Notes: generated by a model from the sequence alone, not told the origin. Shown: positions 15,363 to 23,830, numbered from the stretch's first letter. The stretch is 64,000 nt of DNA from Taklimakanibacter sp021828105 (GCA_021828105.1 JAKATG010000017.1:1-64000); one strand, 5' to 3'. Made by a program: numbers and translations.

Positions 15363-15388
15363 TTGACACTCTCTTGCCCATATGGGCA
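15363..15388 (+). promoter_or_regulatory. Putative promoter/operator of the DeoR gene
   Basis: TTGACA at 15363 is followed by the perfect palindrome TGCCCATATGGGCA (15375-15388), about 48 bases before the DeoR start. The palindrome would overlap the -35/-10 spacer, as expected for an autorepressor site. Assignment is by position and symmetry. Confidence 0.45.
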
Positions 15389-15435
15389 CTCTCGGTCCCT
15401 GTGAGATTGCCCGAACAGGCAGAGGGGAGGTATCC

Positions 15436-16224
15436 ATGAGACCCGCGGAGCGGCGGCGCAAGATCCTGGAGCTGGTGAACCAGACCGCCCGGGTGACGGT
15501 CGACGACCTGTCGGATAGCCTGAAAACCTCGCGCGAGACGGTCAGGCGGGACCTCTCCCTCTTGTCGGAGCAAGGGCTCCTGCGCAAGGTCCATGGCGGC
15601 GCCAAGGCGGCGCAGCAGCAGGCGCAGACGGCCCAGGAAGGCACGCTCGGCGAAAGGCGCGCCAGCGCCCGGCCGGAGAAGATCCGCATCGGCCGGACGG
15701 CGGCAAAGCTGTTCAAGCCCGGCGACAGCCTCCTCATCAATTGCGGCACCACCACCATCTTCTTCGCCGAGGAGCTCGCCCGATACGGCCCCTTCACCGT
15801 CATCACCAATGCCACGATGGTGGCGCAGGAATTGTGGAACGCCAACCATCGCGGGCCGATCCATCTCCTGGGCGGCGGCTATTTCGGCGATGCCTTCGAG
15901 ACGTTGGGGCCGCAAGTGGTCGAGCAGGTGCGCGAGATCCATGCCGATCACGCCGTCCTCACCATCGGCAGCCTCAGCGGCGCCGCCAAGTTCATGGATT
16001 ACAATGTCGATGAGGCCTATGTCTCGCGCGCCATGATCGATGCGGCCCGCACCGTGACCGTGCTCGCCGATTCGAGCAAGCTCAACCGCAATGCGCTCAT
16101 CCAGATCTGCGGGCCGGAACGGATCGACCGGCTGGTCACCGACAAGGCGCCGGAGCCGACGCTGGCGAGCCTGCTGACGCTTGCGGGCGTCGAGATCATC
16201 ATCGCCGAGGACGACGCGGCTTAG
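15436..16224 (+). CDS. DeoR-family transcriptional regulator
   Basis: A 262-residue repressor. The N-terminal HTH is MRPAERRRKILELVNQTARVTVDDLSDSLKTSRETVRRDLSLL, ending with the DeoR hallmark HGGA near residue 55 (sequence broken here by residues for the recognition helix SRETVRRDL). The C-terminal DeoRC sugar-phosphate-sensing domain has GDSLLINCGTTT, ITNATMVA and LADSSKLNR. The ATG follows GGGGAGGTATCC, a strong ribosome site; an upstream in-frame start adds only non-conserved residues. It precedes the ABC importer operon in the same direction and is the likely regulator of it. DeoR effectors are usually phosphorylated sugars, and the ligand here is unknown. Confidence 0.9.
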   Translation: MRPAERRRKILELVNQTARVTVDDLSDSLKTSRETVRRDLSLLSEQGLLRKVHGGAKAAQQQAQTAQEGTLGERRASARPEKIRIGRTAAKLFKPGDSLLINCGTTTIFFAEELARYGPFTVITNATMVAQELWNANHRGPIHLLGGGYFGDAFETLGPQVVEQVREIHADHAVLTIGSLSGAAKFMDYNVDEAYVSRAMIDAARTVTVLADSSKLNRNALIQICGPERIDRLVTDKAPEPTLASLLTLAGVEIIIAEDDAA

Positions 16225-16226
16225 GC

Positions 16227-16257
16227 GTCCTGCTACGCGCTTGGCGCTTCGCAGGAC
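16227..16257 (+). terminator. Hairpin after the DeoR gene
   Basis: GTCCTGC pairs with GCAGGAC across a GC-rich loop, three bases after the stop codon. There is no clear T-run, so intrinsic termination is only likely. Confidence 0.4.
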
Positions 16258-16353
16258 CGGCTGCAAAAAGCCCTTGCTATCGTGGGCCAGGCCGTGAGAT
16301 TTGGGAAATCTCAGCATGGAGGATCGAGCCTCGGGCAAAGCGGCGCCTCGTGA

Positions 16354-16466
16354 AAGTCCCTGCTCGCGGATCGATAAATCCCTGCTCGTTTTCCTAACCC
16401 CTTGATATTGCTCAGACCGCCAATTTTTTCCGAAAAATCCCTGATAATCCCTGAAAATCCCTGATA
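16354..16466. repeat. Direct repeats of ATCCCTG(A)
   Basis: Two spaced copies of (A)TCCCTGCTCG are followed by three near-tandem copies ATCCCTGATA, ATCCCTGAAA, ATCCCTGATA with a ten-base period. An open frame across it on the minus strand merely translates the repeat. The remainder of 16225-16901 has the double operator listed next and no convincing gene. Confidence 0.5.
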
Positions 16467-16544
16467 TTCGCGACTCTCCCCGATGGACTGCACCCGCCAG
16501 CGGGCTGGCGGCGCGGCCGCGAGGCAGCGTTCGGTGACAGGCTT

Positions 16545-16583
16545 ATGACCATCCAGTCAATTTAATTATGACCGAATAGTCAT
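16545..16583 (+). promoter_or_regulatory. Two ATGACC-N4-AGTCA(A/T) operator-like sites
   Basis: ATGACCATCCAGTCAA and ATGACCGAATAGTCAT are imperfect palindromes 23 bases apart, start to start, in an AT-rich pocket upstream of the ABC importer operon. Two phased copies suggest a dimeric repressor site. The DeoR protein encoded upstream is the nearest candidate, although the motif also resembles TetR-family sites. Confidence 0.45.
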
Positions 16584-16901
16584 TTCGGGCTTGACGCGGC
16601 GACCATTTGGGCATTCACTCACCGGCCTGAGGGCGAATACCGACTACAGAAAGCGGCGGCTTGCCGTCGCCGATCTCGAGAGCAGTCGCTAACGGGGGGT
16701 GAGGCCCGCCGGCGACGAGTTCGATCACAGCGGGCGAAATTTTGGCCCGCAGAGATCCGGACTCGCCGGCAATCGCTTTCCACACTTCTTGAAGCACGAC
16801 CGCAACCGGATCGGCGGCATCACGAGTCACCGTCACCGAACCGGCACATGGACGACATGTGCCGGCAACAGGGTCTTACCGCTTCAACCGGAGTCACTCA
16901 G

Positions 16902-17972
16902 ATGCCGATCACCCGCAGGACCTTCACTCAGGGACTTCTCTTAAGTTTCGCCATCATTCCCGCTCTCGCCTCCGCCCCATCACCCGCCTTCGCCGAATCA
17001 TTCGCCGAAATGGAAGAGGCGGCGCGCAAGGAAGGCCAGGTGGTGAGCCTCGGCCTTCCCGACAACTGGGCCAATTGGGGCGGCCAGTGGAAGGACATCA
17101 TGGCGAAGTACAACGTCACCCACACCGACACCGACATGTCGAGCGCCGAGGAGCTCGCCAAGTTCGAGGCCGAGAAGGCCAATGCCTCGGCCGATATCGC
17201 CGAGGTCGGCATCGAATTCGGGCCGATCGCCCTGAAGAAGGGCCTCTCCGCCCCCTACAAGCCCGCGACCTGGGACAAGATCCCCGACTGGGCCAAGGAC
17301 AAGGACGGCCACTGGATGCTGGGCTATACCGGCACGATCTCCTTCATCGTCTCGAAGAAGGTGCAGAACCCGCCCAAGACCTGGAGCGATCTGTTGCAAG
17401 GCGACTACAAGGTGGCGGTGGGCGACGTCGGCAAGGCGGCGCAATCCAATGCGCTGGTGCTGGCCGCGGCGATCGCGCTCGGCGGCGGCGAGGAGAACCT
17501 GCAGCCGGCGATCGACCTCTTCGCCAAGATCGCCGAGCAGAAGCGCCTCCTCACCATCGGCGCCAATCCCGGCAATATGGAGAAGGGCGAGATCGAGGTC
17601 GGCATCGTGTGGGACTTCAATGCGCTCAACTATCGCAACCTCGTCGGCAAGGACAAGTTCGACGTGTGGATCCCCTCGGAAGGCTCGGTCGTCTCGGGCT
17701 ATACGACGACGATCAACGCTTTCAGCAAGCGCCCCAATATCGCGCGCGTGGTGCGCGAATATATCTTCACCGAACAGGGCCAGATCAATTTCGCCAAGGG
17801 CTTTGCCAGGCCCATCCTGATCGATCACATCACGCTGCCGCCCGAGGTCGCCGAGAACGTGCTGCCGTCCGAGCAATATGCCAAAGCGCGCCCGGTCAAT
17901 TCCGACTTGTGGATGGACGCCGCCAAGCAGCTCGGCCGGCAATGGCAGGAGCAAGTGCTGTCGAAAATGTGA
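16902..17972 (+). CDS. ABC transporter periplasmic binding protein (PotD/Fbp/PhnS-like), Tat-exported
   Basis: A 356-residue solute-binding protein. The N-terminus MPITRRTFTQGLLLSFAII has a twin-arginine motif and cleavage is expected near SPAFA. The mature region has the two-domain extracellular solute-binding family 1 pattern of iron, polyamine and phosphonate receptors (VSLGLPDNWANWGG, GYTGTISFIV, PKTWSDLL). The start ATG follows GGAGTCACTCAG; upstream extension is unlikely. It heads an operon of two permeases, an ATPase and a sulfatase-superfamily enzyme, which suggests a phosphorus- or sulfur-containing organic ligand. The ligand is not determinable from sequence. Confidence 0.85.
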   Translation: MPITRRTFTQGLLLSFAIIPALASAPSPAFAESFAEMEEAARKEGQVVSLGLPDNWANWGGQWKDIMAKYNVTHTDTDMSSAEELAKFEAEKANASADIAEVGIEFGPIALKKGLSAPYKPATWDKIPDWAKDKDGHWMLGYTGTISFIVSKKVQNPPKTWSDLLQGDYKVAVGDVGKAAQSNALVLAAAIALGGGEENLQPAIDLFAKIAEQKRLLTIGANPGNMEKGEIEVGIVWDFNALNYRNLVGKDKFDVWIPSEGSVVSGYTTTINAFSKRPNIARVVREYIFTEQGQINFAKGFARPILIDHITLPPEVAENVLPSEQYAKARPVNSDLWMDAAKQLGRQWQEQVLSKM

Positions 17973-18129
17973 GGTCTTTTTGCTGCGCATCGGATTATCC
18001 GAAAACCGGTCCGATGCGACGGAATACCGATAGGCCGCAACGCGCCCTCCGGCCTCTCGGTCCCCCTCTCCCTCGCATCTTGGTGCGGGAGAGGGGGAAA
18101 TTTTCTTCCCCTCGCACTCCGCCATCGTT

Positions 18130-18315
18130 CCCCTTCTCCCGCTTGCGGGAGAAGGTGCCCGAAGGGCGGATGAGGGTGTTCGTGACAATGAGAGCTGTGG
18201 CTGATTTGCACCACGGTGGAGAATTACATGCGATGAAATTCACCGCGATCTATCAGCGGCACCAACACCCTCATCCGGCCTGTCGGCCACCTTCTCCCGC
18301 AAGCGGGAGAAGGGG
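18130..18315. repeat. Inverted pair of CCCCTTCTCCC-type palindromic repeats
   Basis: The left half runs 18130-18180 and the right half 18262-18315, in opposite orientation, with hairpin TTCTCCCGCTTGCGGGAGAA at each outer end and ATGAGGGTGTT inside. About 80 bases of non-coding sequence separate them. A partial half-copy lies just before, at about 18060-18092. Together they fill the spacer between the binding-protein gene and the first permease gene. Confidence 0.7.
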
Positions 18316-18342
18316 AAACCTGGCTAGGGCGGTAAGAGCCGC

Positions 18343-19185
18343 ATGATCGACATCTCCGCCAAAACGAAGCTCCTCGCCTGGCTCGCGGCCTTGCCGTTCC
18401 TCATCGTCATCTTCATGTTCGAGCTCCTGCCCTTGATCGCGGTCGCCGCCAACAGCCTCATGAAGGAAGACGCGACCTCGATCGGCAATTATTTCGAGAT
18501 CCTCACCAGCCGCTTCTATCTCGGCTCCTTCAAGGTGAGCTTCGCCATCTCGATCGCGACCGCGCTCATTGGCTTGGGCATCGGCCTCCCCGCCGCGGTG
18601 ATCCTCAAGCGCATGCCGGGCAAGGTGCAGCAATTCGTCGTCATCTGCTCCAATATCGGCGCCAATTTCACCGGCTTCCCGCTCGCCTTCTCCTTCGTCA
18701 TCCTGCTCGGCGTCTCGGGCTCCTTCACGCTCCTCATGCAGCGCATGGGCCTGTTCGAGGACTTCAACGTCTATTCGACGACGGGCCTCGTCATCGCCTA
18801 TTCCTATTTCCAGATCCTCTTCGCCATCCTCCTGGTGCTGCCGGCGCTCGCCGCCTTGACCTCCGATCTCGAGGAGGCGGCCCATATCGTCGGCGCCAGC
18901 CGCTTCGCCTTCTGGCGGCGCATCGGCCTGCCGATCCTGATGCCGAGCCTCTTGGGCGCCTTCCTCCTCCTCTTCGCCAATGCCATGGGCACCTATGCGA
19001 CCGCCTGGGCCTTGGTCGGCGGCAGCGCCAATGTCGTCACCATCCGCATCGGCGAGCTCACCGCGGGCGATGTCTTCTCCGATCCCAACCTCGCCGACGC
19101 GCTTGCCATGCTGCTGGTGGTGAGCCTCGTCATCCCGATCATCGTCGAGCAGCTCTTCCTCAAGCCGAAGCAGCCGGAGCCGTGA
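18343..19185 (+). CDS. ABC transporter permease 1 (BPD type)
   Basis: A 280-residue inner-membrane protein with six hydrophobic segments. The cytoplasmic EAA loop is LEEAAHIVGASRFAFWRRIGLP, the family's contact with the ATPase. It pairs with permease 2 as a heterodimer, like PotB/PotC or PhnU/PhnV. The ATG lies 28 bases after a palindromic repeat. Function in import of the ligand bound by the upstream periplasmic protein is inferred from order. Confidence 0.88.
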   Translation: MIDISAKTKLLAWLAALPFLIVIFMFELLPLIAVAANSLMKEDATSIGNYFEILTSRFYLGSFKVSFAISIATALIGLGIGLPAAVILKRMPGKVQQFVVICSNIGANFTGFPLAFSFVILLGVSGSFTLLMQRMGLFEDFNVYSTTGLVIAYSYFQILFAILLVLPALAALTSDLEEAAHIVGASRFAFWRRIGLPILMPSLLGAFLLLFANAMGTYATAWALVGGSANVVTIRIGELTAGDVFSDPNLADALAMLLVVSLVIPIIVEQLFLKPKQPEP

Positions 19186-19220
19186 GGTGCGTCAGATGCT
19201 GAACGTCCGCACCATTCGCC

Positions 19221-19426
19221 CTTCACCCTCGCCCCGCAAAGCGGGGAGAGGGAGGGGCCCATTGCGCAGCAATGGGAGGGTGAGGGGCCACGGCGCAGAA
19301 ATCAGCAGGTCGTCGAAGGACGCGAGCACATGCGTGGCGAAGCACATTGCCTGCAAAGAGCCCCTCACCCTTCCCGCCGCTCAGCGGCGGGCCCCTACCC
19401 TCTCCCCGCTTCGCGGGGCGAGGGTA
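19221..19426. repeat. Pair of CCTC-GCCCC-type palindromic repeats
   Basis: The left element is 19221-19288 with GCCCCGCAAAGCGGGGAG and CATTGCGCAGCAATG. The right element is 19357-19426 with CCCGCCGCTCAGCGGCGGG and TCCCCGCTTCGCGGGGCGA. They face each other around about 70 bases of spacer between the two permease genes. Confidence 0.65.
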
Positions 19427-19439
19427 AAGAGCGCCGCCC

Positions 19440-20231
19440 ATGCTTGAGCGCAGCAGACAGGACTGGTTCTGGATCGGCCTCCTCGCCATCCTGCAGCTTC
19501 TGCCGATCGTCGCCGTCTTCCTCAACAGCCTGGCGGTCGACTGGGCCGGCACCATCCTGCCCGACGGCTACACTTTCGCGCATATCGCCAAGATCATCCA
19601 GGACCCGCGCTTCACCCAGGCGATCATCAATTCGCTCATCGTCGGCTTCGGCTCGCTGGTGGTGACGCCGCTCATCGTCGTGCCCGCCATCCTCGTCGCC
19701 CATTGCTATTTCCCAACCCTCGACCGCGTCATCGCCGGCCTCGTCATCCTCCCCTATGCGGTGCCGACCATCGTGCTGGCGCTCGGGCTCTTGCGCCTCT
19801 ATTCCGGCAATCACGGCATCGTCCTCACCGGCTCGCCCCTGGTGCTCATCTTCGGCTACATGCCGCTCGCCGCTCCTCTCTATTACGTGCCGATCAAGAA
19901 CAATCTCAGGGCACTTCGCGTCACCGAGCTCTTCGAAGCGGGCCGGCTCCTGGGCGCGTCCGACGCCCTCATCCTCTGGCGCGTGGTGCTGCCCTCGATC
20001 CGGCAGGGCCTCATCATCGGCCTCGTCATGAACTTCACGCTGGCAATCAGCGATTTCGTCTATGCCAATCTCCTGGTCGGCGGCCATTTCCCCACCCTCC
20101 AGATCCATATGGCGGTGCTCAATGGCGGCTCGGGCCGGCAACTGAGCGTGCTCATCTCGACCTATTTCATCGTCATCTTCGCCGCGACCGCGATCGTGGT
20201 CTGGGCGACATCGCGGAGAACCGAAGCATGA
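19440..20231 (+). CDS. ABC transporter permease 2 (BPD type)
   Basis: A 263-residue inner-membrane protein with six hydrophobic segments and an EAA loop (LFEAGRLLGASDALILWRVVLP). It forms the transmembrane channel with permease 1. Its stop overlaps the ATPase start by ATGA, so the two are translationally coupled. Substrate assignment follows the binding protein and remains open. Confidence 0.88.
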   Translation: MLERSRQDWFWIGLLAILQLLPIVAVFLNSLAVDWAGTILPDGYTFAHIAKIIQDPRFTQAIINSLIVGFGSLVVTPLIVVPAILVAHCYFPTLDRVIAGLVILPYAVPTIVLALGLLRLYSGNHGIVLTGSPLVLIFGYMPLAAPLYYVPIKNNLRALRVTELFEAGRLLGASDALILWRVVLPSIRQGLIIGLVMNFTLAISDFVYANLLVGGHFPTLQIHMAVLNGGSGRQLSVLISTYFIVIFAATAIVVWATSRRTEA

Positions 20232-21250
20232 GCTATGTCGAGATCCGCAAGCTCACCAAGCGCTTCGACACGACGACGGTGTTCGAGGATATCGACCTCG
20301 ATGTCGAGCAGGGCCGCATCTGCGTGCTGGTCGGGCCTTCGGGCTGCGGCAAGACCACGCTGCTGCGCGCCGTGGCGGGCCTCGCGCGCCCCGACAGCGG
20401 CCATATCCATATCGACGGGCGCGATGTCACCCATCTCGAGGCGAAGCATCGCGGCGTCGGCATGGTGTTCCAGCATTATGCGCTCTTCCCCAATATGACG
20501 GTCGAGCAGAATCTCTCTTTCGGCCTCGAGCAGAAGAAGCTGCCGAGACCTGAGATCGCGAAGAAGGTCGCGGCCGTCATCGCGCTCATGGGCCTCGAGC
20601 CCCGCGCCAAGGCGAGGCCCGCGGCCCTTTCGGGCGGCCAGAAGCAGCGCGTGGCGCTCGCCCGCGCTCTCGTGCTCGAGCCCAAGCTCCTGCTCCTCGA
20701 CGAGCCCCTCTCGGCGCTCGATGCCCAGATCAGGAAGCGCCTGCGCGATGAGCTGAAGCGCCTGCAGCAGGATGTGGGCTTCACCGCCATCTTCGTCACC
20801 CATGACCAGGAAGAGGCGATGATGCTGGGCGATACCGTCGCCATCATGCAGCAGGGCCGCTTCGCCCAGATCGGCGCGCCGGCCGACATCTACAACCGCC
20901 CGAAGAGCCTCGCGGTCGCCAATTTCATCGGCGACTTCAACATCATCGAGCCATCCGCGGTCGAGCGCCTCTTCGCCATCCGCCCCGACCATGCCTGGGC
21001 GATCAGGCCCGAGGCGATCGACATATTGAAGCTGCCGCTGCCCCCCGGCAGCAAGGCCAACGGGCTTGCCGCCGAGGTCACCGTCACCGCCGTGCAAGTG
21101 CTGGGCGCCATGGTGCGGCTCTATACCAGCGCCCAAGACGTCACGATCAAGGCCGACATGGTGAACAAGCCCGACGCGCCCCGCTTCCATATCGGCGACA
21201 AAGCCGAGATCCACATCGCCAAAAGCGCCATCGCCGAGATGAAGGAATGA
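20228..21250 (+). CDS. ABC transporter ATP-binding protein (PotA/FbpC/PhnT-like)
   Basis: A 340-residue ATPase. Walker A is GPSGCGKTT (near residue 38), the signature LSGGQKQRVALARAL, Walker B LLLLDEPLSALD and the H-loop VTHDQEEAM. The C-terminal roughly 100 residues form a TOBE-like regulatory domain (FAIRPEAIDIL, VTVTAVQVLGAMVRLY). The start ATG overlaps the permease stop. Longer upstream frames are antisense or shifted permease sequence and were ignored. Confidence 0.92.
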   Translation: MSYVEIRKLTKRFDTTTVFEDIDLDVEQGRICVLVGPSGCGKTTLLRAVAGLARPDSGHIHIDGRDVTHLEAKHRGVGMVFQHYALFPNMTVEQNLSFGLEQKKLPRPEIAKKVAAVIALMGLEPRAKARPAALSGGQKQRVALARALVLEPKLLLLDEPLSALDAQIRKRLRDELKRLQQDVGFTAIFVTHDQEEAMMLGDTVAIMQQGRFAQIGAPADIYNRPKSLAVANFIGDFNIIEPSAVERLFAIRPDHAWAIRPEAIDILKLPLPPGSKANGLAAEVTVTAVQVLGAMVRLYTSAQDVTIKADMVNKPDAPRFHIGDKAEIHIAKSAIAEMKE

Positions 21251-21277
21251 GGCGTGGTTCGCTCCCTCTGCGAATTT

Positions 21278-21439
21278 CCCCCCTCTCCCGTTGCGAAGCA
21301 ATGGGAGAGGGTGCCCGAAGGGCGGGTGAGGGCTCTTTGCTTCAGCAAGGAATACTCGCTGAGATCAGAACACATTGCGCGAAAGAGCCCTCATCCGGCC
21401 TTCGGCCACCTTCTCCCACGCTACGCGCGGGAGAAGGGG
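21278..21439. repeat. Composite palindromic repeat (MITE-like), copy 2
   Basis: Inverted relative to the element at 4657-4817 and sharing its central sequence GCTTCAGCAAGGAATACTCG. It has two opposed halves, the left with CTCTCCCGTTGCGAAGCAATGG and the right with TTCTCCCACGCTACGCGCGG (each shortened). It fills the spacer between the ATPase gene and the sulfatase-family gene. Confidence 0.7.
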
Positions 21440-21479
21440 AATGGTTGGAGAGGGGATGCATAGACTGGAACAGTGTTCA

Positions 21480-23033
21480 ATGAATCCTCAACAACCTAAC
21501 ATCCTTCTCATCTGCGCCGATCAATGGCGCGGCGACTGCATCTCAGGCCTTGGCCACAGGCAGGCGAAGACGCCGCATCTCGATGCGCTGATGCGGGATG
21601 CCGTCACCTTCACCAGGCATTTCGGCCAGTGCACGCCTTGCGGTCCGTCGCGCACCAGCCTCCTCACCGGCATGTATCTGATGAACCACCGCTCGGGCCG
21701 CAACGGCACGCCGCTCGACAGGCGCCACACCAACCTGGCGCTCGAGGCGCGCAAGCTTGGCTACGAGCCCGCGCTTTTCGGCTATACCGACACGACGCCC
21801 GATCCGCGCGGCCTTGCGCCGAAAGACCCGGCGCTCACCGCCTATGACGAAGGCGTGCTGCCGGGCTTCATCACGCCCTTGCATCTGCCGGAGGATATGG
21901 GCCGCTGGGTGGCGGAATTGATCGCTCTCGGCTACGACCTGCCCAAGGGCCGCGCGGACGTATTCCGCCCGCGCCAAGGTTTTCCGCAGCCGAAAGACCG
22001 CGGCTTCCGCTTCATTCCCACGCAATACAAGGCTGAGCACAGCGAGACCGCCTTTCTCACGCAAGAATTCCTGAAATGGTTGACGCTCAAGCGCGACAGA
22101 TCATGGTTCGCGCATTTCGTGTTCTTGCGCCCGCATCCGCCGATCATCGCGCCCGAGCCCTACAACGAAAGCGTCCATCCGGCCGAAGTCGATTTTCCGA
22201 AGCGCCAGGCGAGCCCGGATGCGGAAGGATCGCAGCATCCGCTGCTCGCGCATGAGATCGCGAATGTGGCGCGGCCGGGGAGCTATGACGAGCACAATCC
22301 GCTCGATCTCGTCAAAGCCCCGGATCTCGAGATCCGCCAGATGAAGGCGACCTATCTGGGCCTCATCCAGGAGATGGACCATCATCTCGGCCGCATCATC
22401 GCCCGCCTGAAAGAGACCGGGCAGTATGAGCGTACGCTCATCATCGTCACCAGCGACCATGCCGAGATGCTGGGCGATCATTATATATGGGGCAAGGAGA
22501 TCTATTTCGACGGCTCCTTCCATGTGCCCATGGTGATCCGCGATCCGCGGCCCCAAGCCAAGGCGGCGCGCGGCACGAAGGTTGCGCAGTTCAGCGAGGC
22601 GATCGACGTCATGCCGACGATCCTCGACTGGCTGGGCGCCCCGATCCCGCGCAGCTGCGACGGGCGCTCGCTGCTGTCCTTCCTTTCAGGCGAGGCCCCC
22701 GCGGCTTGGCGCGATGCGGTGTTCTTCGAGCACGACTTCCGCAATGTCCGGAGCCAGCGCGTCGAAACGGCGCTCGGCATCGCATCGGACGAATGCTCTT
22801 ATGCCGTCATCCGCGACGACAAATACAAATATGTGCATTTCGCCGCTCTGCCGCCGCTCCTCTTCGACATCGCCAACGATCCGCATGAGTTCATCAATCT
22901 CGCCGGCAGACTTGAGCATCGCGACACCGAATTGCGCTACGCCAAGCGCCTCCTCTCCTGGCGCCTCGTCAACCAGGAGCGCCTCCTCACCAACATGCAT
23001 GTCGGCGAAGGCGGGCTGTTCGAGCGGAGGTGA
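21480..23033 (+). CDS. Sulfatase / phosphonate monoester hydrolase family enzyme
   Basis: A 517-residue alkaline-phosphatase-superfamily hydrolase. The metal site begins NILLICADQWRGD (Asp14). Cys54 in CTPCGPSRTSLLTG fits the C-x-P-S-R motif where Cys is converted to formylglycine. TSDHAEMLGDH near residue 330 supplies late metal ligands. Rhizobial phosphonate monoester hydrolases share this arrangement and act on phosphonate monoesters, phosphodiesters and sulfate esters. It closes an ABC import operon controlled by a DeoR gene, so it may process the imported compound. No signal peptide is seen, hence probably cytoplasmic. An ATG eight codons upstream (21456) has a better ribosome site and may be the true start. 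Confidence 0.85.
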   Translation: MNPQQPNILLICADQWRGDCISGLGHRQAKTPHLDALMRDAVTFTRHFGQCTPCGPSRTSLLTGMYLMNHRSGRNGTPLDRRHTNLALEARKLGYEPALFGYTDTTPDPRGLAPKDPALTAYDEGVLPGFITPLHLPEDMGRWVAELIALGYDLPKGRADVFRPRQGFPQPKDRGFRFIPTQYKAEHSETAFLTQEFLKWLTLKRDRSWFAHFVFLRPHPPIIAPEPYNESVHPAEVDFPKRQASPDAEGSQHPLLAHEIANVARPGSYDEHNPLDLVKAPDLEIRQMKATYLGLIQEMDHHLGRIIARLKETGQYERTLIIVTSDHAEMLGDHYIWGKEIYFDGSFHVPMVIRDPRPQAKAARGTKVAQFSEAIDVMPTILDWLGAPIPRSCDGRSLLSFLSGEAPAAWRDAVFFEHDFRNVRSQRVETALGIASDECSYAVIRDDKYKYVHFAALPPLLFDIANDPHEFINLAGRLEHRDTELRYAKRLLSWRLVNQERLLTNMHVGEGGLFERR

Positions 23034-23061
23034 TGATTTCATCCCCGCTCTCTCAATCTAT

Positions 23062-23585
23062 CCCCCTCTCCCGTCCGAAGGATGGGAGAGGGTGGCCGAA
23101 GGCCGGGTGAGGGCTCTTACTGGCGCAGCTTTCCCACACGCGATAAAGTGACTCCTATGGCCATCACTCAGCAGAAGCGCCTTGAGCAGGCCCGCCGCCT
23201 CCGCCACAGCCAGACTCCGGCGGAAGAGCGTCTGTGGTCAGGCCTGCGCGGCCGCCGTCTGCAGAGTCACAAGTTCACCCGGCAATATCCGATTGGGCCT
23301 TTCACTGTCGATTTTCTCTGCCGTGAAGCCCGCCTGATCATCGAGGTCGATGGCGCCACTCATTCGGAAGATCACGAGATCGACTACGACGAACGGCGTA
23401 CGGCATATCTCAGATCGCAGGGCTATCGGATTCTGCGCGTGATGAACGACGATGTTTACCGCCGTTTCGACGACGTCATGGACATGATCCTTCTTGCACT
23501 GGAGCATAAACTTCCCGAGGCCCGATAAGAGCCCTCACCCGCCCTTCGGGCACCCTCTCCCATTGCTGCGCAACGGGAGAGGGGG
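23062..23585 (+). mobile_element. DUF559 gene cassette bounded by inverted palindromic repeats (copy 2)
   Basis: The left repeat is 23062-23119 and the right 23526-23585, opposed and matching in subfamily: CCCCCTCTCCC outside, GTGAGGGCTCTTA and its complement inside. The right inner end starts at the stop codon of the gene. The whole resembles the cassette at 2092-2575, but with the other repeat subfamily. A mobile or once-mobile unit is inferred. Confidence 0.5.
23157..23528 (+). CDS. DUF559 (Vsr/restriction-endonuclease-fold) protein, copy 2
   Basis: A 123-residue paralogue of the protein at 2149-2523. The same core is present: RLRHSQTPAEERLWSGLRGRR, PIGPFTVDFLCREARLIIEVDG (each under-length fragment continuous only in part), and YRILRVMNDDVYRRFDDVMDMI. 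The N-terminal lead-in differs (MAITQQKRLEQ). Start is the ATG after the left repeat. Nuclease activity is a fold-based inference and no partner methylase is near. Confidence 0.8.
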   Translation: MAITQQKRLEQARRLRHSQTPAEERLWSGLRGRRLQSHKFTRQYPIGPFTVDFLCREARLIIEVDGATHSEDHEIDYDERRTAYLRSQGYRILRVMNDDVYRRFDDVMDMILLALEHKLPEAR

Positions 23586-23621
23586 ATAAACTGCTCTAGC
23601 AGCAACTGTTGCAACCTGCGC

Positions 23622-23830
23622 CTACTCATCCCTGAAACTCCGGCGCACCGATTCCGATAGCGGGCGGATGATGTAGTCGAGCACCGTCTGCTTGCCGGTG
23701 AAGATCATCACTTCCGCCGGCATGCCGGGCATCAGAAAAAGGAAGACGCCGCCCAACATCAAGAGAAGGGCGGCGGCGAAGACTGCCCGCGACGAGGCCG
23801 GATCCGTCCAGACCAGCCGCGCGAGGTACT
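23622..23830 (-). pseudogene. Remnant of a second HlyD-family gene (C-terminal piece)
   Basis: On the minus strand the last roughly 37 codons read LMPGMPAEVMIFTGKQTVLDY and RPLSESVRRSFRDE, then stop. This is the conserved C-terminus of type I secretion membrane-fusion proteins. Upstream in the same frame is a hydrophobic stretch (AVFAAALLLMLGGVFLFL) directly joined to it, without the long coiled-coil and lipoyl regions. It is therefore a relic, adjacent to and downstream of the intact HlyD gene. The rest of 23529-23958 carries a repeat and no other gene. Confidence 0.65.

Noticed and set aside
16311..16493. 60-codon minus-strand frame over the ATCCCTGA repeats
   Set aside because: It simply translates the direct repeats and has no start signal.
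16615..16836. 73-codon minus-strand frame with GTG start
   Set aside because: Protein-like to the eye, but without a ribosome site, known motif or neighbour; support is too weak.
19703..21250. 515-codon frame covering the ATPase
   Set aside because: Its first roughly 175 codons are a shifted reading of the permease gene; the real ATPase begins at 20228.
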